Shown here piece after piece: positions 51,544 through 60,897 of a stretch of DNA of 64,000 nucleotides. The notes beneath the pieces were generated by a model that saw nothing but the letters and a program-made list of their open reading frames with translations, did no database searches and was not told where the DNA came from. The stretch comes from Flavobacterium piscisymbiosum (lineage in GTDB: Bacteria > Bacteroidota > Bacteroidia > Flavobacteriales > Flavobacteriaceae): the NCBI RefSeq assembly GCF_020905295.1, contig NZ_JAJJMM010000001.1, forward strand, positions 310,001-374,000, read 5' to 3'. The position numbers and the translations under genes were made by a program. Positions within the stretch are counted from its first letter, which is position 1, and the number at the start of each line of letters is the position of its first letter.

Positions 51544-52715
51544 TGTTGTTTTATATTTTGATTTATTATTCTTTTATAAAATTCAATATTTTCAAGTACA
51601 ATTTTATCAATATCAAATTTAACTTCCACTCTTTCTCTGGCTTGTTCACCTATTTTTAAACAAAGTGATTCGTCTTTAAGCAAGGTTATTATTCTGTTAG
51701 CAAATAACTCATGATCTGCCGGGTGTACTAAATACCCGCTTTCTTCGTTAACTAAAAGTTCTTGTGCCCACCCAATATTACTATTTACAACCGCTTTTTT
51801 CATCGCCATAGATTCTATTGTAACCATTCCTAATGTTTCGGCAAAAGTTGGGTATACACAAACATTGGCCCTCTTTATATAATTCTCAACTTCATTGTAT
51901 GGTATTTTTCCCAAATATTCGACCTTATCCAATTCAACCTTTGTAAATTGATTTTGTACCAATTGCCAGGTAGAGTCTGAATTTGTTTTAATGTCTCTGG
52001 AGTCGCCTCCTATTAAAACTAGCTTCGCATCAGGAAAATCTTTGCGTACTTTGCTAAAAATTGCTGGTAATTCTAAAACTCCCTTTTTACGAATTAAAGT
52101 TCCCACATACAAAATCAATCCCTTTTCATAAATCGTGGGAGAGTTATTTGTAAATTTTGGCAATTCTAATCCGTAATGAATTGTTTTTATTTCTTTATTT
52201 TTTAGTTTGAAAATTTTCCTGGAAAGTTCTCCAGCAAAAGTTGTGGGTGCTATAAAACCTTTTGCCCTTATTAATGCCCTTTTCTCTGACCAGTAATTTT
52301 TTAGTTTTTGCTTTCTTTCTTCTAAATGACAAAAATAGGCATCGCTACCATGAAAGCGGATTATCAAGGGCGTTTTAAATTTCATAAAGGCAGTTATCCC
52401 TGTCCAATCCGGTGCTTCAATAATATCAATACTTTTTTCGACAATTGTTTCGTTTATAAATCTTTCTATCTTTTTTCTGTTAAAATAAAATCTAAAAAAT
52501 TTCACTTTACTATCAGTCAGACTATAAATAGTTACATTCTCTTCTTCGAGGGTAAATTCTTTTTTTTGTCCGTAAATAAAAACTGATACTTTAATGCCCA
52601 AGACATTCAGTTTCTCTACTAAATTATAAACACTTGTACCTAAACCTCCATCATGACCAAAAGCCTTGTGCGGATAATGTGATACTATATAGGCTACATG
52701 CATTTTTACTGCCAT
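51540..52715 (-). CDS. Glycosyltransferase family 4
   Basis: A 391-residue GT-B enzyme. Typical parts are YPHKAFGHDGGLGTSVYNLV (acceptor side), LILYVGTLIRKKGVLELPAI, VEYLGKIPYNEVENYIKRA, and VCVYPTFAETLGMVTIESMA with the donor-site Glu residues. The sugar is unknown. It starts 2 bases after the GT11 gene ends. Confidence 0.94.
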   Translation of the reverse strand: MAVKMHVAYIVSHYPHKAFGHDGGLGTSVYNLVEKLNVLGIKVSVFIYGQKKEFTLEEENVTIYSLTDSKVKFFRFYFNRKKIERFINETIVEKSIDIIEAPDWTGITAFMKFKTPLIIRFHGSDAYFCHLEERKQKLKNYWSEKRALIRAKGFIAPTTFAGELSRKIFKLKNKEIKTIHYGLELPKFTNNSPTIYEKGLILYVGTLIRKKGVLELPAIFSKVRKDFPDAKLVLIGGDSRDIKTNSDSTWQLVQNQFTKVELDKVEYLGKIPYNEVENYIKRANVCVYPTFAETLGMVTIESMAMKKAVVNSNIGWAQELLVNEESGYLVHPADHELFANRIITLLKDESLCLKIGEQARERVEVKFDIDKIVLENIEFYKRIINQNIKQQ

Positions 52716-52717
52716 AT

Positions 52718-54040
52718 TTATTTACTTAGAAGTAATTTCTTTAATCGTTTTTTCAACAGTACTTTTTTTCTTTTAATATATTTTTTTAAGCTGTAGTTAT
52801 AGCCGCCAATAGCTAACAACTTTCCTCCTGAGGAACTTATCCAGATTTCATCTTTAATAAAATCACATGATGAATCTTGTTCTAAATCATTACTTTTTTT
52901 CAGATAAACATCTGAAGATCTTTTTCGTTGCTTCCTCTCCTTTGTAGAAAAGGAAAAGATAGAAGAAAACAATCCAAAATCTTTTTGAACAAATAATTCT
53001 TCATAATTCAAACGTTTAGAGACTTTAAAAATTTGTGTTATATGATTTGTTACCTTTTTTACTTTCCCTTTATTTAGTTCCAGCCAGCTGGAGTAGATTA
53101 AAAGCGGTGGCAAAAAGTAATCTTTTTCTAAAACATAGCTATTTTTAGATACATCGTTATTATCAAAAACAACTGCTACATCAAAATAATTTAAAATATA
53201 ATCTTTAATTATTTCTTTGTTTTTTTTTGTCCTTATGTAAAAAACTAGCTTATCTAACTTAAGTTTATCATTTAAATGATTGTAGGTTATCCATCTTTCA
53301 GGATAATAGTCTCTATCATCTAGTTCTAAACTTTTTAATCCATCAAAATTTTTAAAGGGTCTTATGATTTTCGAGTCACATTTTTCACCCAGCCAGGCTG
53401 ACCACCACGAAAAAGTAGAATTACTAATTATAAAATCATTGCATAATGCTCCTAAACACAATTGCTCAGCTTCATTTAATCCATCTCCAAAAAAAGCATT
53501 TTCTAAGAATGAAAAATGAAACTTGCAATATTTAATATCATCACTTAAAACAATCAAATTACGGGACTGCCAATCAGGAAAAAATCGCGCCAAACTATTT
53601 AGATAGAACTTTATGGGCAATTGTAGGTAATCTGGATGGTTAACAAAATCTCCTCTTCGAATCGAAATTAAGATTGTAGATTTGGTAAAAGCTTCCTTAT
53701 ATTTTTCCGTTAACCGGTCAATTAAAACTTCTGAAAACTCAAAATAGTGCTTCGTTAATTCTTTATCAAAGTACCTTTCTGTTTGAAGCCAGCCTGAAAT
53801 GTCATAGTTCACTTTTTTTAATTCTCTTTTATAATAATTGTATTCTTTTTCTTTAACATCTACAAAATTTAACAGATCATTATCCAGTAGAGGTAATTTA
53901 TTCTTGAAATAGTGTTGATACTTCCAGACTGGGAAAAAAAAATCCTGTTTGCTTTCAACTGCCAATCCAATCGTAGAAGCAATTTGAAAAAGCTGATTAC
54001 CTAAATTCCCTTTCTTTCCTAACTTACTGTACGTAATCAT
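52718..54040 (-). CDS. Alpha-1,2-fucosyltransferase-like protein (GT11) with C-terminal extension
   Basis: A 440-residue protein. Residues 1-265 fit family GT11: KKGNLGNQLFQIASTIGLA (9-27), the GDP-binding SIRRGDF (126-132), LIVLSDDIKYCKFHF, and ISNSTFSWWSAWLG (205-218). GT11 enzymes move fucose from GDP-fucose to galactose in alpha-1,2 linkage. Members are about 280-300 residues, so the last 170 residues are extra, basic at the end (KKRLKKLLL). No GDP-fucose synthesis genes are in the window. Confidence 0.88.
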   Translation of the reverse strand: MITYSKLGKKGNLGNQLFQIASTIGLAVESKQDFFFPVWKYQHYFKNKLPLLDNDLLNFVDVKEKEYNYYKRELKKVNYDISGWLQTERYFDKELTKHYFEFSEVLIDRLTEKYKEAFTKSTILISIRRGDFVNHPDYLQLPIKFYLNSLARFFPDWQSRNLIVLSDDIKYCKFHFSFLENAFFGDGLNEAEQLCLGALCNDFIISNSTFSWWSAWLGEKCDSKIIRPFKNFDGLKSLELDDRDYYPERWITYNHLNDKLKLDKLVFYIRTKKNKEIIKDYILNYFDVAVVFDNNDVSKNSYVLEKDYFLPPLLIYSSWLELNKGKVKKVTNHITQIFKVSKRLNYEELFVQKDFGLFSSIFSFSTKERKQRKRSSDVYLKKSNDLEQDSSCDFIKDEIWISSSGGKLLAIGGYNYSLKKYIKRKKVLLKKRLKKLLLSK

Positions 54041-54070
54041 TTAAAAAATATTTACTACTAAATTATAATC

Positions 54071-54952
54071 CTATTTATCAAAAAAATCTTTAATTATTCT
54101 GGCTGTAAAGATCCTGGCTCCTTCATTTGTCATATGTCCGCAAGATGAAAAATATTTGTTTTCGATTACTACATTTTCATAATTATAAATTTCAGGATAC
54201 TGCTTTTTTACTTTATCAAAATAATTCATCCCTACAACATTTTCGCACATTGGCGTCATTACCGGAATAAAATTGATTTTGTTTGCCTTGCAGATATTTT
54301 TAATTTCTTCGTAGTATTTATTGCGTTTTAGGGGGGGTAAATTAACAATATTATTTCTCATATTACCATTTTTGTGTTTCTCTAACGGATAAAACCCTAA
54401 ATTATCTAAAGCATTGGTTTTTTCTTTAGATTCAATTTTTACGACTTCTCTAAATCCAATTTTAGAATCGTATTTTATATATCTGTAAAACGGAATATAA
54501 TATAGTTCATCGAAGTTTTTTTGGTTAGAAAAATGCTCTTTTATAATTTCCGAATTATGAATATAAGGTAGGAACTTTGCAGAAACGCCATCTGATTCCT
54601 GATCATTAGAAAGATTCAGATCTGCTTCAAGAATTACATTTTTAATCTCATATTTTCTTTCTATCATTAATTTTAGCACAAGTGAAGCTTCGAACAAATG
54701 ACCGCCACTTATACCGTAATTAAAAGTTTTTAGTCCTTTATTTTCGAACATTTGTGACACAAAATGATTGTTTGCCCGCGAAGAACCCAAAATGACAACA
54801 TCGTATTTTTGCGCTTTAGAATTAAAAACCGTTTCTACTTTTCCTCTATTTTCAGACTGCATAAAAATAACTGTGTATAAACCATCAAGCGCAACGGCTA
54901 TTAAAAGGGTTACAACAATAATTTTGACTGTATAAATTAAAAAATGCTTCAT
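54071..54952 (-). CDS. Putative SGNH-type acyl-transfer partner of the MBOAT protein
   Basis: A 293-residue protein with one N-terminal membrane segment (IIVVTLLIAVALDGLYTVIF) and the rest periplasmic. VVILGSSRANNHF (52-64) looks like the SGNH nucleophile block, and CGHMTNEGARIFT (271-283) has the His of the C-terminal block. The usual Asp three residues before His273 is Ser. In this place, one base overlapping the MBOAT gene, it is probably the DltD/AlgX-like partner that moves an acyl group to the glycan. The missing Asp makes its catalytic role uncertain. Confidence 0.7.
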   Translation of the reverse strand: MKHFLIYTVKIIVVTLLIAVALDGLYTVIFMQSENRGKVETVFNSKAQKYDVVILGSSRANNHFVSQMFENKGLKTFNYGISGGHLFEASLVLKLMIERKYEIKNVILEADLNLSNDQESDGVSAKFLPYIHNSEIIKEHFSNQKNFDELYYIPFYRYIKYDSKIGFREVVKIESKEKTNALDNLGFYPLEKHKNGNMRNNIVNLPPLKRNKYYEEIKNICKANKINFIPVMTPMCENVVGMNYFDKVKKQYPEIYNYENVVIENKYFSSCGHMTNEGARIFTARIIKDFFDK

Positions 54953-56385
54953 TAAAACTGAAAATATATAAATTCTTTATAATCTGAAAATGTACCAAAT
55001 GCTATTATCGCAAGTATTGCCAAAGCTATTTTAAGTAGATTTCTTTTCCCGGAAAGTGGTTCAACTTTAGTTCTGTTATTCCACTCTACTAAAACAAATA
55101 CTCCAATCATAAGCAGTAATTCATAATTGTAACGTTCATTTTCTAAATATTGAAAACCAAAATTTCGATCCGTCACAATTCTTTTTAAATACAAAATAGC
55201 ATCTGATATGGTTTTTGCCCTAAAAAATACCCACGCGACACAAGTAATTAAAAACGTTGAAAATATGCTTATTATGACTTTCACGGAATCAAAATTAACT
55301 TTGAGATGGATCTCGTCTATATTATTACGGTTACTGTTTGACAAAAGTAAAGGCAAAAAGTATAGCGCATTTATAAATCCCCAGGCAATATAAGTCCAAT
55401 TGGCTCCATGCCAAAATCCGCTCACTACGAAAATGATAAAGGTATTTCTAATTTTCATCCAGATTCCGCCTTTGCTTCCGCCTAACGGAATATACAAATA
55501 ATCTCTAAACCATGATGAAAGTGAGATGTGCCAACGACGCCAAAACTCGGCTATATCTCTTGAAAAATAGGGGTAATTAAAGTTTCGTAATAAATCTAAA
55601 CCAAACAGTTTTGAAACTCCTAACGCGATATCTGAATATCCTGAAAAATCTCCATAAATTTGAAATGCAAAATATATTGCTCCCAGAATTAATGAAAATG
55701 AATTCATTGCAGTATAATTGTCAAAAATAGCATTTGCGTATGTTGCACAAGTATCAGCTATCACTACTTTTTTTACCAATCCCCAAATAATCTGGCAAAT
55801 TCCTTCTTTGGCTTTTTCAAAATCAAACTCACGCTTTACTTTTACCTGAGGTAATAAATGAGTAGCTCTTTCTATTGGTCCGGCTACTAAAAGCGGAAAG
55901 TAACTTACAAATAAGGAATAATCTATAAAGGTGTATTCGGCTTTTATTCGTTTGTAGTAAATATCTATTACGTATGATAATCCGTGAAAAGTATAAAATG
56001 AAATTCCAACCGGCAGAATTACATTCAATAAAATTGGACTTGTCTTTAGTCCTGCAGAATTTAGTAATTCTGCAAACGAAGCAGCAAAAAAATTATAGTA
56101 TTTAAAAATTCCTAAAAATCCTAAATTGACTAAAATACTAAGCCAAAACCAAAACTTACGGCTCTTTTCAGATTTCCCTTTTTCGATCTGAATTCCTGTA
56201 TAGTAATCCAGAAAAGTTGAGAAAACTAATAGAAACAGAAATCTCCAATCCCAACAAGAATAGAAGTAATAACTGGCAACAATTAATAAAGCATTCTGAG
56301 TGCTTTTGTTTTTGTTAAAAACAAACCAATACAAGAAAAAAACGATTGGTAAAAAAACAGCAAAAGCTATTGAATTAAAAAACAT
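54952..56385 (-). CDS. MBOAT-family O-acyltransferase (AlgI/DltB-like)
   Basis: A 477-residue inner membrane protein with about 11 membrane segments. It has the MBOAT parts VILPVGISFYTFHGLSYVID, LPLLVAGPIERA, GDFSGYSDIALG, EFWRRWHISLSSWFRDYLY and the catalytic His in SGFWHGANWTYIAWG. Such proteins pass acyl groups, usually acetyl, across the membrane for polysaccharide O-acylation. The SGNH-like partner overlaps its end by one base. Confidence 0.95.
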   Translation of the reverse strand: MFFNSIAFAVFLPIVFFLYWFVFNKNKSTQNALLIVASYYFYSCWDWRFLFLLVFSTFLDYYTGIQIEKGKSEKSRKFWFWLSILVNLGFLGIFKYYNFFAASFAELLNSAGLKTSPILLNVILPVGISFYTFHGLSYVIDIYYKRIKAEYTFIDYSLFVSYFPLLVAGPIERATHLLPQVKVKREFDFEKAKEGICQIIWGLVKKVVIADTCATYANAIFDNYTAMNSFSLILGAIYFAFQIYGDFSGYSDIALGVSKLFGLDLLRNFNYPYFSRDIAEFWRRWHISLSSWFRDYLYIPLGGSKGGIWMKIRNTFIIFVVSGFWHGANWTYIAWGFINALYFLPLLLSNSNRNNIDEIHLKVNFDSVKVIISIFSTFLITCVAWVFFRAKTISDAILYLKRIVTDRNFGFQYLENERYNYELLLMIGVFVLVEWNNRTKVEPLSGKRNLLKIALAILAIIAFGTFSDYKEFIYFQF

Positions 56386-56391
56386 AAAATT

Positions 56392-57789
56392 TTATTGTTT
56401 TAATATAGAATCGATTTTATCCCAAATTTTCTGTGATGCAGCAGTTGGATCAGTACCTGCAACAATCTTATACCATTTTTTACCGTCCGGCACATTGGAT
56501 AATTTTTTATCCAGAATTTGTTTCACCTGGTTTTCTAAATCTGCTTTATTAGTACAGAATATTACTGCCTCCTGACTCGGCAAACTTCTAAAATGAACAT
56601 ATTTGTAATTTTGGCCTATATCTCTTATGCCTTTTTTTAACTGCGGCTGTTCGTAATTAAAATAAATACAAGGTTTGTCATGTGCTACAAAATCAAATAC
56701 AGTAGAAGAGCATACGTTTGTTACAAATTCTGAATGTGCACAAACGTTATGCAATAATCCCAAATCTTCTTTTGTTGGTAAAATTTCGTTCCAGTTTTTG
56801 CCTGCGGGTTTCCATAAAGGATCAAGAACTTCTATAACATCTTTGTTCGAATTTATCACAGCATCATATCTCGTAGTTGTATCTACGGGACATTTGCGAT
56901 AAATAATTCCAATATTTTCGCCTTTTACATTTAAGTTTGTAACTGCTTTTGCCAAATCTTCAAGATAATATTGGTCTAGTGGCGAAGTCGTTTCATCATC
57001 ACCGGAAAAACAGATGTATCTTTTTGAAGTATCTAAATTGTTTTCATTAAAAAAAACTTCTCTGCTTTTTAATAAGGTATCATCATAATGAGGTTCAAAC
57101 TGAGGTGTACCTGTTACAAAAACCTGAGATTCTTTTACGAAAGGATAATATTTTAAAACTTCATCTTTCATTAAATCGCTCCATACAAAATAATAATCGG
57201 CTTCGACTACCTGCATTGCTTTAGGAACATTATCCCATGAATATACAAATGCTACTACAGGAATTTTTAGATCTTTAGCCGCCAATAGTGCACTAATAGA
57301 CTGTGTAGCCCGTTGAGTAGTACAAAAAACCAAATCGGGTTTATGTTCCTGCAATTGGACTTTGCAATATTTATATTTTATAGTAGAACGTTCGAGAGCA
57401 TTGATACGTTTTCTAATTCTTATAATTCCTTTTTCTGAAGAATTAAAACCAATTAATAATCGAATATACAATGTCTTTAAAGTATTTTTGAAACCGTTGT
57501 AACTAAATGGAAATTTGTAGGTTTCGTAAACTTTATCGCTGAATTTTTTTTGGGAAACATTCAGTTCTATATGTTTTCTTATTCTGGAATAAAGAGATGT
57601 TAAAGGATGTGTTTCATGGTTTTCAATTTTAACCTCATCGTATCCTAACTGATCTTTTAAAGAAAAAATAGTATTGTTCCAATAAACAATCTGACATCCT
57701 TTATTTTCTCCTATTTCTTTAAAATCTGTAAAAGCAAAATTACGCAGTCCTACACCATCGGGGAAAAAAACAAATACTTTTTTACTCAT
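56392..57789 (-). CDS. Putative GT-B-fold glycosyltransferase of the polysaccharide locus
   Basis: A 465-residue protein that I cannot place in a named family. It has features of GT-B enzymes: CTTQRATQSISALLAAKDL and VVAFVYSWDNVPKA in the first half, VTGTPQFEPHY at the domain link, YICFSGDDETTS, and a second-half donor-like region CAHSEFVTNVCSSTVFDFVAHDKPCIYFNY. The layout is like CDP-glycerol glycerophosphotransferases and UDP-sugar 2-epimerases. It lies just after the pyruvyl transferase and NeuB, so it might transfer the nonulosonic acid; that is inference from position only. Confidence 0.6.
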   Translation of the reverse strand: MSKKVFVFFPDGVGLRNFAFTDFKEIGENKGCQIVYWNNTIFSLKDQLGYDEVKIENHETHPLTSLYSRIRKHIELNVSQKKFSDKVYETYKFPFSYNGFKNTLKTLYIRLLIGFNSSEKGIIRIRKRINALERSTIKYKYCKVQLQEHKPDLVFCTTQRATQSISALLAAKDLKIPVVAFVYSWDNVPKAMQVVEADYYFVWSDLMKDEVLKYYPFVKESQVFVTGTPQFEPHYDDTLLKSREVFFNENNLDTSKRYICFSGDDETTSPLDQYYLEDLAKAVTNLNVKGENIGIIYRKCPVDTTTRYDAVINSNKDVIEVLDPLWKPAGKNWNEILPTKEDLGLLHNVCAHSEFVTNVCSSTVFDFVAHDKPCIYFNYEQPQLKKGIRDIGQNYKYVHFRSLPSQEAVIFCTNKADLENQVKQILDKKLSNVPDGKKWYKIVAGTDPTAASQKIWDKIDSILKQ

Positions 57790-57852
57790 AACCTAAACAC
57801 TAAGTGGTATTTATTGAATCAATTTTATAAAATAATTCTAGAAAATTGATTG

Positions 57853-58686
57853 TTATTTATTACTTCTTTTTACAAAAGGACAAACTGCCATTAATCCTTT
57901 TTTTAAAGATTCTATAACATGTTTATCCGGCAAACTTACATTTTTGGCAAATAAATCTTCTAATTCCTGAACTGAAAATTCATATGTTTTTATTGATAGA
58001 TTATATGACTTTATTTTTACTGACTCAAAGTAATCCTGATATTTAATATCGTCTCCAAAAACTCCATTTGAAAACGGCTGCCAAACTGCCGGAATAGAAT
58101 AAGCGTGTGCTATAATGACACCATGTAAAGAAGACGAAATTATTTTTTCGCATTCTAAAAATTCTATCGTTTTGGCCTCAATATCATTGGTCATCATATC
58201 TATGATTTTGATATTTTTTTGACCTTGATACCAATCTTTAACTAACTTATAATCGTTATAATGAGGAACGATACCGTACAAATATTTCTTATCAACTTCA
58301 GGATTAAAATAATCTGGCAAAAGCAAAGCCGGATCACCATATACTTCCGAAACGTTATAACCTAAGTTTAACAAATGCTTTCTAGTTTGAGGTCCGCGAA
58401 CGGCTAAAAAAATTGCATTTTTTATTTTAGAATCTTTACTAATTATTCCGCTGCCCCAAACGATACATTTGTGATTTACGTTTGTTAAAATGCTTCCGAT
58501 GGTTACATAAATCGGGAAAAACCAATCAAGAAAAGAAAAATTCTTTGGCCAAGCAAAAATGGCTTGTTTCCCCGAAATTTTTTCAACCAGATATTTCCCT
58601 AAGACGTCGCCGTAGTTTTCTTTAGATTTACCCTGAATAATTTTTTCATTCCACCAAAAAACTCTAATTCTTTTCGAAGAAAGCAT
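57853..58686 (-). CDS. Polysaccharide pyruvyl transferase family protein
   Basis: A 277-residue protein of the WcaK/CsaB type. Typical parts are NYGDVLGKYLVEKISGK at the start, KCIVWGSGIISKDSKI, FLAVRGPQTRKHLLNLG, VYGDPALLLPDYF, and the C-terminal EKIISSSLHGVIIAHAYSIPAVW. It should add a pyruvate ketal from phosphoenolpyruvate to a sugar, giving negative charge. A few bacterial sialyltransferase-like proteins share this fold. It starts 5 bases after neuB. Confidence 0.88.
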   Translation of the reverse strand: MLSSKRIRVFWWNEKIIQGKSKENYGDVLGKYLVEKISGKQAIFAWPKNFSFLDWFFPIYVTIGSILTNVNHKCIVWGSGIISKDSKIKNAIFLAVRGPQTRKHLLNLGYNVSEVYGDPALLLPDYFNPEVDKKYLYGIVPHYNDYKLVKDWYQGQKNIKIIDMMTNDIEAKTIEFLECEKIISSSLHGVIIAHAYSIPAVWQPFSNGVFGDDIKYQDYFESVKIKSYNLSIKTYEFSVQELEDLFAKNVSLPDKHVIESLKKGLMAVCPFVKRSNK

Positions 58687-58691
58687 CCGTT

Positions 58692-59567
58692 TTAAACTTT
58701 TTTATTCTTTAACTTTTCTCTTTGAACTTGCTCAATTGGAAGTATATCAGTCGATTTAAAAGTTAAAGCCTGATAAACAGCCTGTAAATCGCGAGAAAGT
58801 TTACGCAAACCCATTGGTTCTAACGAAGCCGCATGATCTGTTCCTTTCCAGGTTCTGTCTATTGTATAATGTCTTTCTATAATATTGGCCCCCAAAGTAT
58901 AAGCAGCAATATCAACAGCAATTCCTAAATGATGACCAGAAAAACCAATGTGTTTTACCTGATCTACATATTTTTGTTTTAATAAGTTGATGTCCAGCAG
59001 GCAAACATCTTCAAATGGTACCGGATATCCTGAGGTACAATTGTACAATACCAGATCTTTATTTCTTCCTTTTTCGGCAAAATAATTCACTAAAATATCT
59101 GTTTCATTTTTAGTAGTCATTCCAGTAGAAATATGAATTTCACCAGAATAATTTTCGCACAGCCATCCCAACATATCAAAGTTGTTATTGCATGCTGAAG
59201 GAATTTTAATAAACTCCGGATTTAAAGAGGCGATTTCTTTTGCCGATGTCGTATCCCAAACTGATGTAGAATACGTAATACCAATTTCTTCACAATATTC
59301 TTTTAGTTCGCGATGCTGATCAACATCAAATTCTAAAAATTCACGGTGCGCACCATAAGTGTCTCCATACGAATTTGATGCATTTGGATGCGGAGTGTGG
59401 TATTGTTCTTCTGTAAGAAGTTCTTTGTTGTTACGTTTTTGAAATTTAACAGCATCTGCATTTCCAAAAATTTTAGCAATTTTAATTAATTCCTTTGCTA
59501 TTGACATTTCGCCTTTATGATTACAACCAATTTCGGCAATCACATAAGGTTTTTTATATTCCTTCAT
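58692..59567 (-). CDS. neuB: N-acetylneuraminate/nonulosonate synthase family protein lacking the SAF domain
   Basis: Condenses a hexose or N-acylhexosamine (or its 6-phosphate) with phosphoenolpyruvate. The 291-residue TIM barrel has VIAEIGCNHKGEMSIAKELI, DAVKFQKRNNKELLT, FIKIPSACNNNFDML, ISTGMTTKNE, YNCTSGYPVP, KHIGFSGHHLGI and ERHYTIDRTWKGTDHAASLEP. The C-terminal antifreeze-like SAF domain of typical NeuB (about 345 residues) is absent. The exact sugar is open: Neu5Ac, KDN and their 9-phosphates are possible. Its start lies within the end of the neuA fusion (14-base overlap). Confidence 0.88.
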   Translation of the reverse strand: MKEYKKPYVIAEIGCNHKGEMSIAKELIKIAKIFGNADAVKFQKRNNKELLTEEQYHTPHPNASNSYGDTYGAHREFLEFDVDQHRELKEYCEEIGITYSTSVWDTTSAKEIASLNPEFIKIPSACNNNFDMLGWLCENYSGEIHISTGMTTKNETDILVNYFAEKGRNKDLVLYNCTSGYPVPFEDVCLLDINLLKQKYVDQVKHIGFSGHHLGIAVDIAAYTLGANIIERHYTIDRTWKGTDHAASLEPMGLRKLSRDLQAVYQALTFKSTDILPIEQVQREKLKNKKV

Positions 59568-60720
59568 AACGTTTATTGTACCTTATTAAAATTTCACAAG
59601 CTTCTCTTATTGCTCCTGATGCAGATGCATGGGTCAAAATATAATCAGCATTTGCTTTTACTGTTAAGGTTGCATTTGCAGGAGCAAAAGACCAGCCCAC
59701 ACTACAAATATTTGCCAGATCATTTACATCATCTCCTACATACGCAACGGCGCCAAAACTACTATTTCTATCTAAAAGAAAATGTGTTAAAAAAGAAAAT
59801 TTGTCTTTTACCCCCAAAAACGTGTCTTTTATCTGCAATTTTTTCATGCGTTGCGCTACTAAATCAGAATTTTCTGATGTTAAAACAATAACCTGAATCT
59901 GGTTTTGTCTAATAATTTCCAATCCCATACCATCGCGCATATCAAATCTTTTTGCCATTTCACCCTCGGCATTATAATAAACGCTTCCATCTGTAAAAAC
60001 CCCGTCAACATCCAGTATTAAATACTCGATTTTTTGATGGATCTTACCTTTTTTCTGACGTTCTGCTAATAAATTTTCAATAATATTCCAATCTGATGTA
60101 CTGTCTATTTCAACAAGAGATTCTTCATGCATTTTCACCAAACCAACCGCACCGCTTATTCTGTTTTTTGAATTTAAAAAAGCTTCTTTTGTAGTGGCAT
60201 AAACCGCGCCATTTTCTATCAGTAAACCATCAAAATCCTGACGTCTTGGTCTTTTAAAAACATCATAATTTTGAGCTGTTCCGTCAGAATTCCAAGTAAA
60301 ACGATGCGTATTTACAACCGTTAATGCTGAATCCTTTTTGTTTTGCGAAATCTCGTTTAATGCTGCATTAATATCTGCTGCTTTTGTCATTGGCGAAGTT
60401 GCTTGCAATAAGCATAAAACATCAAAATCGTAATTTACGACGTCAGCAAATTCCAGCATAACACTTTCTGTAGAAGCGGTGTCTGAAGCATTTTCATCAT
60501 TGCGCAAAAGTGCTTTTACTTTTGGTGACCAATGATATTCTTTATTTATATAATCGATTATTTCCTGATCATCTGTAAAAATGCAGACTTCATCTAATTC
60601 CGAAAAAATTGCTTCTGTCAGAACCCATGAAAAAAGTGGACGGCCTAACATTTTTTTCTTGTTTTTTCCGGGAATTCCTTTAGAATTTTTACGTAATGGA
60701 ATTATGGCTGTTTTTTTCAT
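59554..60720 (-). CDS. neuA: CMP-nonulosonate cytidylyltransferase fused to a HAD phosphatase
   Basis: A 388-residue two-domain enzyme. Residues 1-225 are the cytidylyltransferase: TAIIPLRKNSKGIPGKN (4-20, CTP loop), VCIFTDDQEI, CLLQATSPMT. Residues 230-388 are a HAD phosphatase of the KDO-8-P/Neu5Ac-9-P type: ILDVDGVFTDGSVYY (motif I Asp pair), VIVLTSENS (II), VGVKDK-like GVKDKF (III) and YVGDDVNDLA (IV). The same domain order occurs in vertebrate CMAS. It fits a route through a sugar 9-phosphate. First gene of the run that leads through neuB and the MBOAT pair. Confidence 0.93.
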   Translation of the reverse strand: MKKTAIIPLRKNSKGIPGKNKKKMLGRPLFSWVLTEAIFSELDEVCIFTDDQEIIDYINKEYHWSPKVKALLRNDENASDTASTESVMLEFADVVNYDFDVLCLLQATSPMTKAADINAALNEISQNKKDSALTVVNTHRFTWNSDGTAQNYDVFKRPRRQDFDGLLIENGAVYATTKEAFLNSKNRISGAVGLVKMHEESLVEIDSTSDWNIIENLLAERQKKGKIHQKIEYLILDVDGVFTDGSVYYNAEGEMAKRFDMRDGMGLEIIRQNQIQVIVLTSENSDLVAQRMKKLQIKDTFLGVKDKFSFLTHFLLDRNSSFGAVAYVGDDVNDLANICSVGWSFAPANATLTVKANADYILTHASASGAIREACEILIRYNKRYEGI

Positions 60721-60742
60721 ATGTTTAGCTATGATTTTGATT

Positions 60743-60770
60743 CAAATATAATTTTTTAAAAATTTTACAA
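60743..60770 (-). promoter_or_regulatory. Promoter upstream of neuA
   Basis: On the minus strand, TTG (60768-60770), 17 bases, then TATATTTG (60743-60750), an exact -7 box 22 bases before the ATG. It indicates that the 60.7-to-41.5 kb genes can be transcribed from here, apart from the GT10 group upstream. Confidence 0.5.
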
Positions 60771-60897
60771 TTTTGTTAGAACTACTATTTTTGATTAAAA
60801 TTAACCTATGTACAAATAGTACTTATTTTTAAAGCTATCTTAAATCTCATGAGGTTATTTTAGAATAGTTCATGTCGTTTAATTTTAAAAAATATAT

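Noticed and set aside
59517..59891. 124-codon leucine/histidine-rich plus-strand frame over neuA/neuB
   Set aside because: Antisense to two well-supported genes. The Leu/His runs come from complementary codons.
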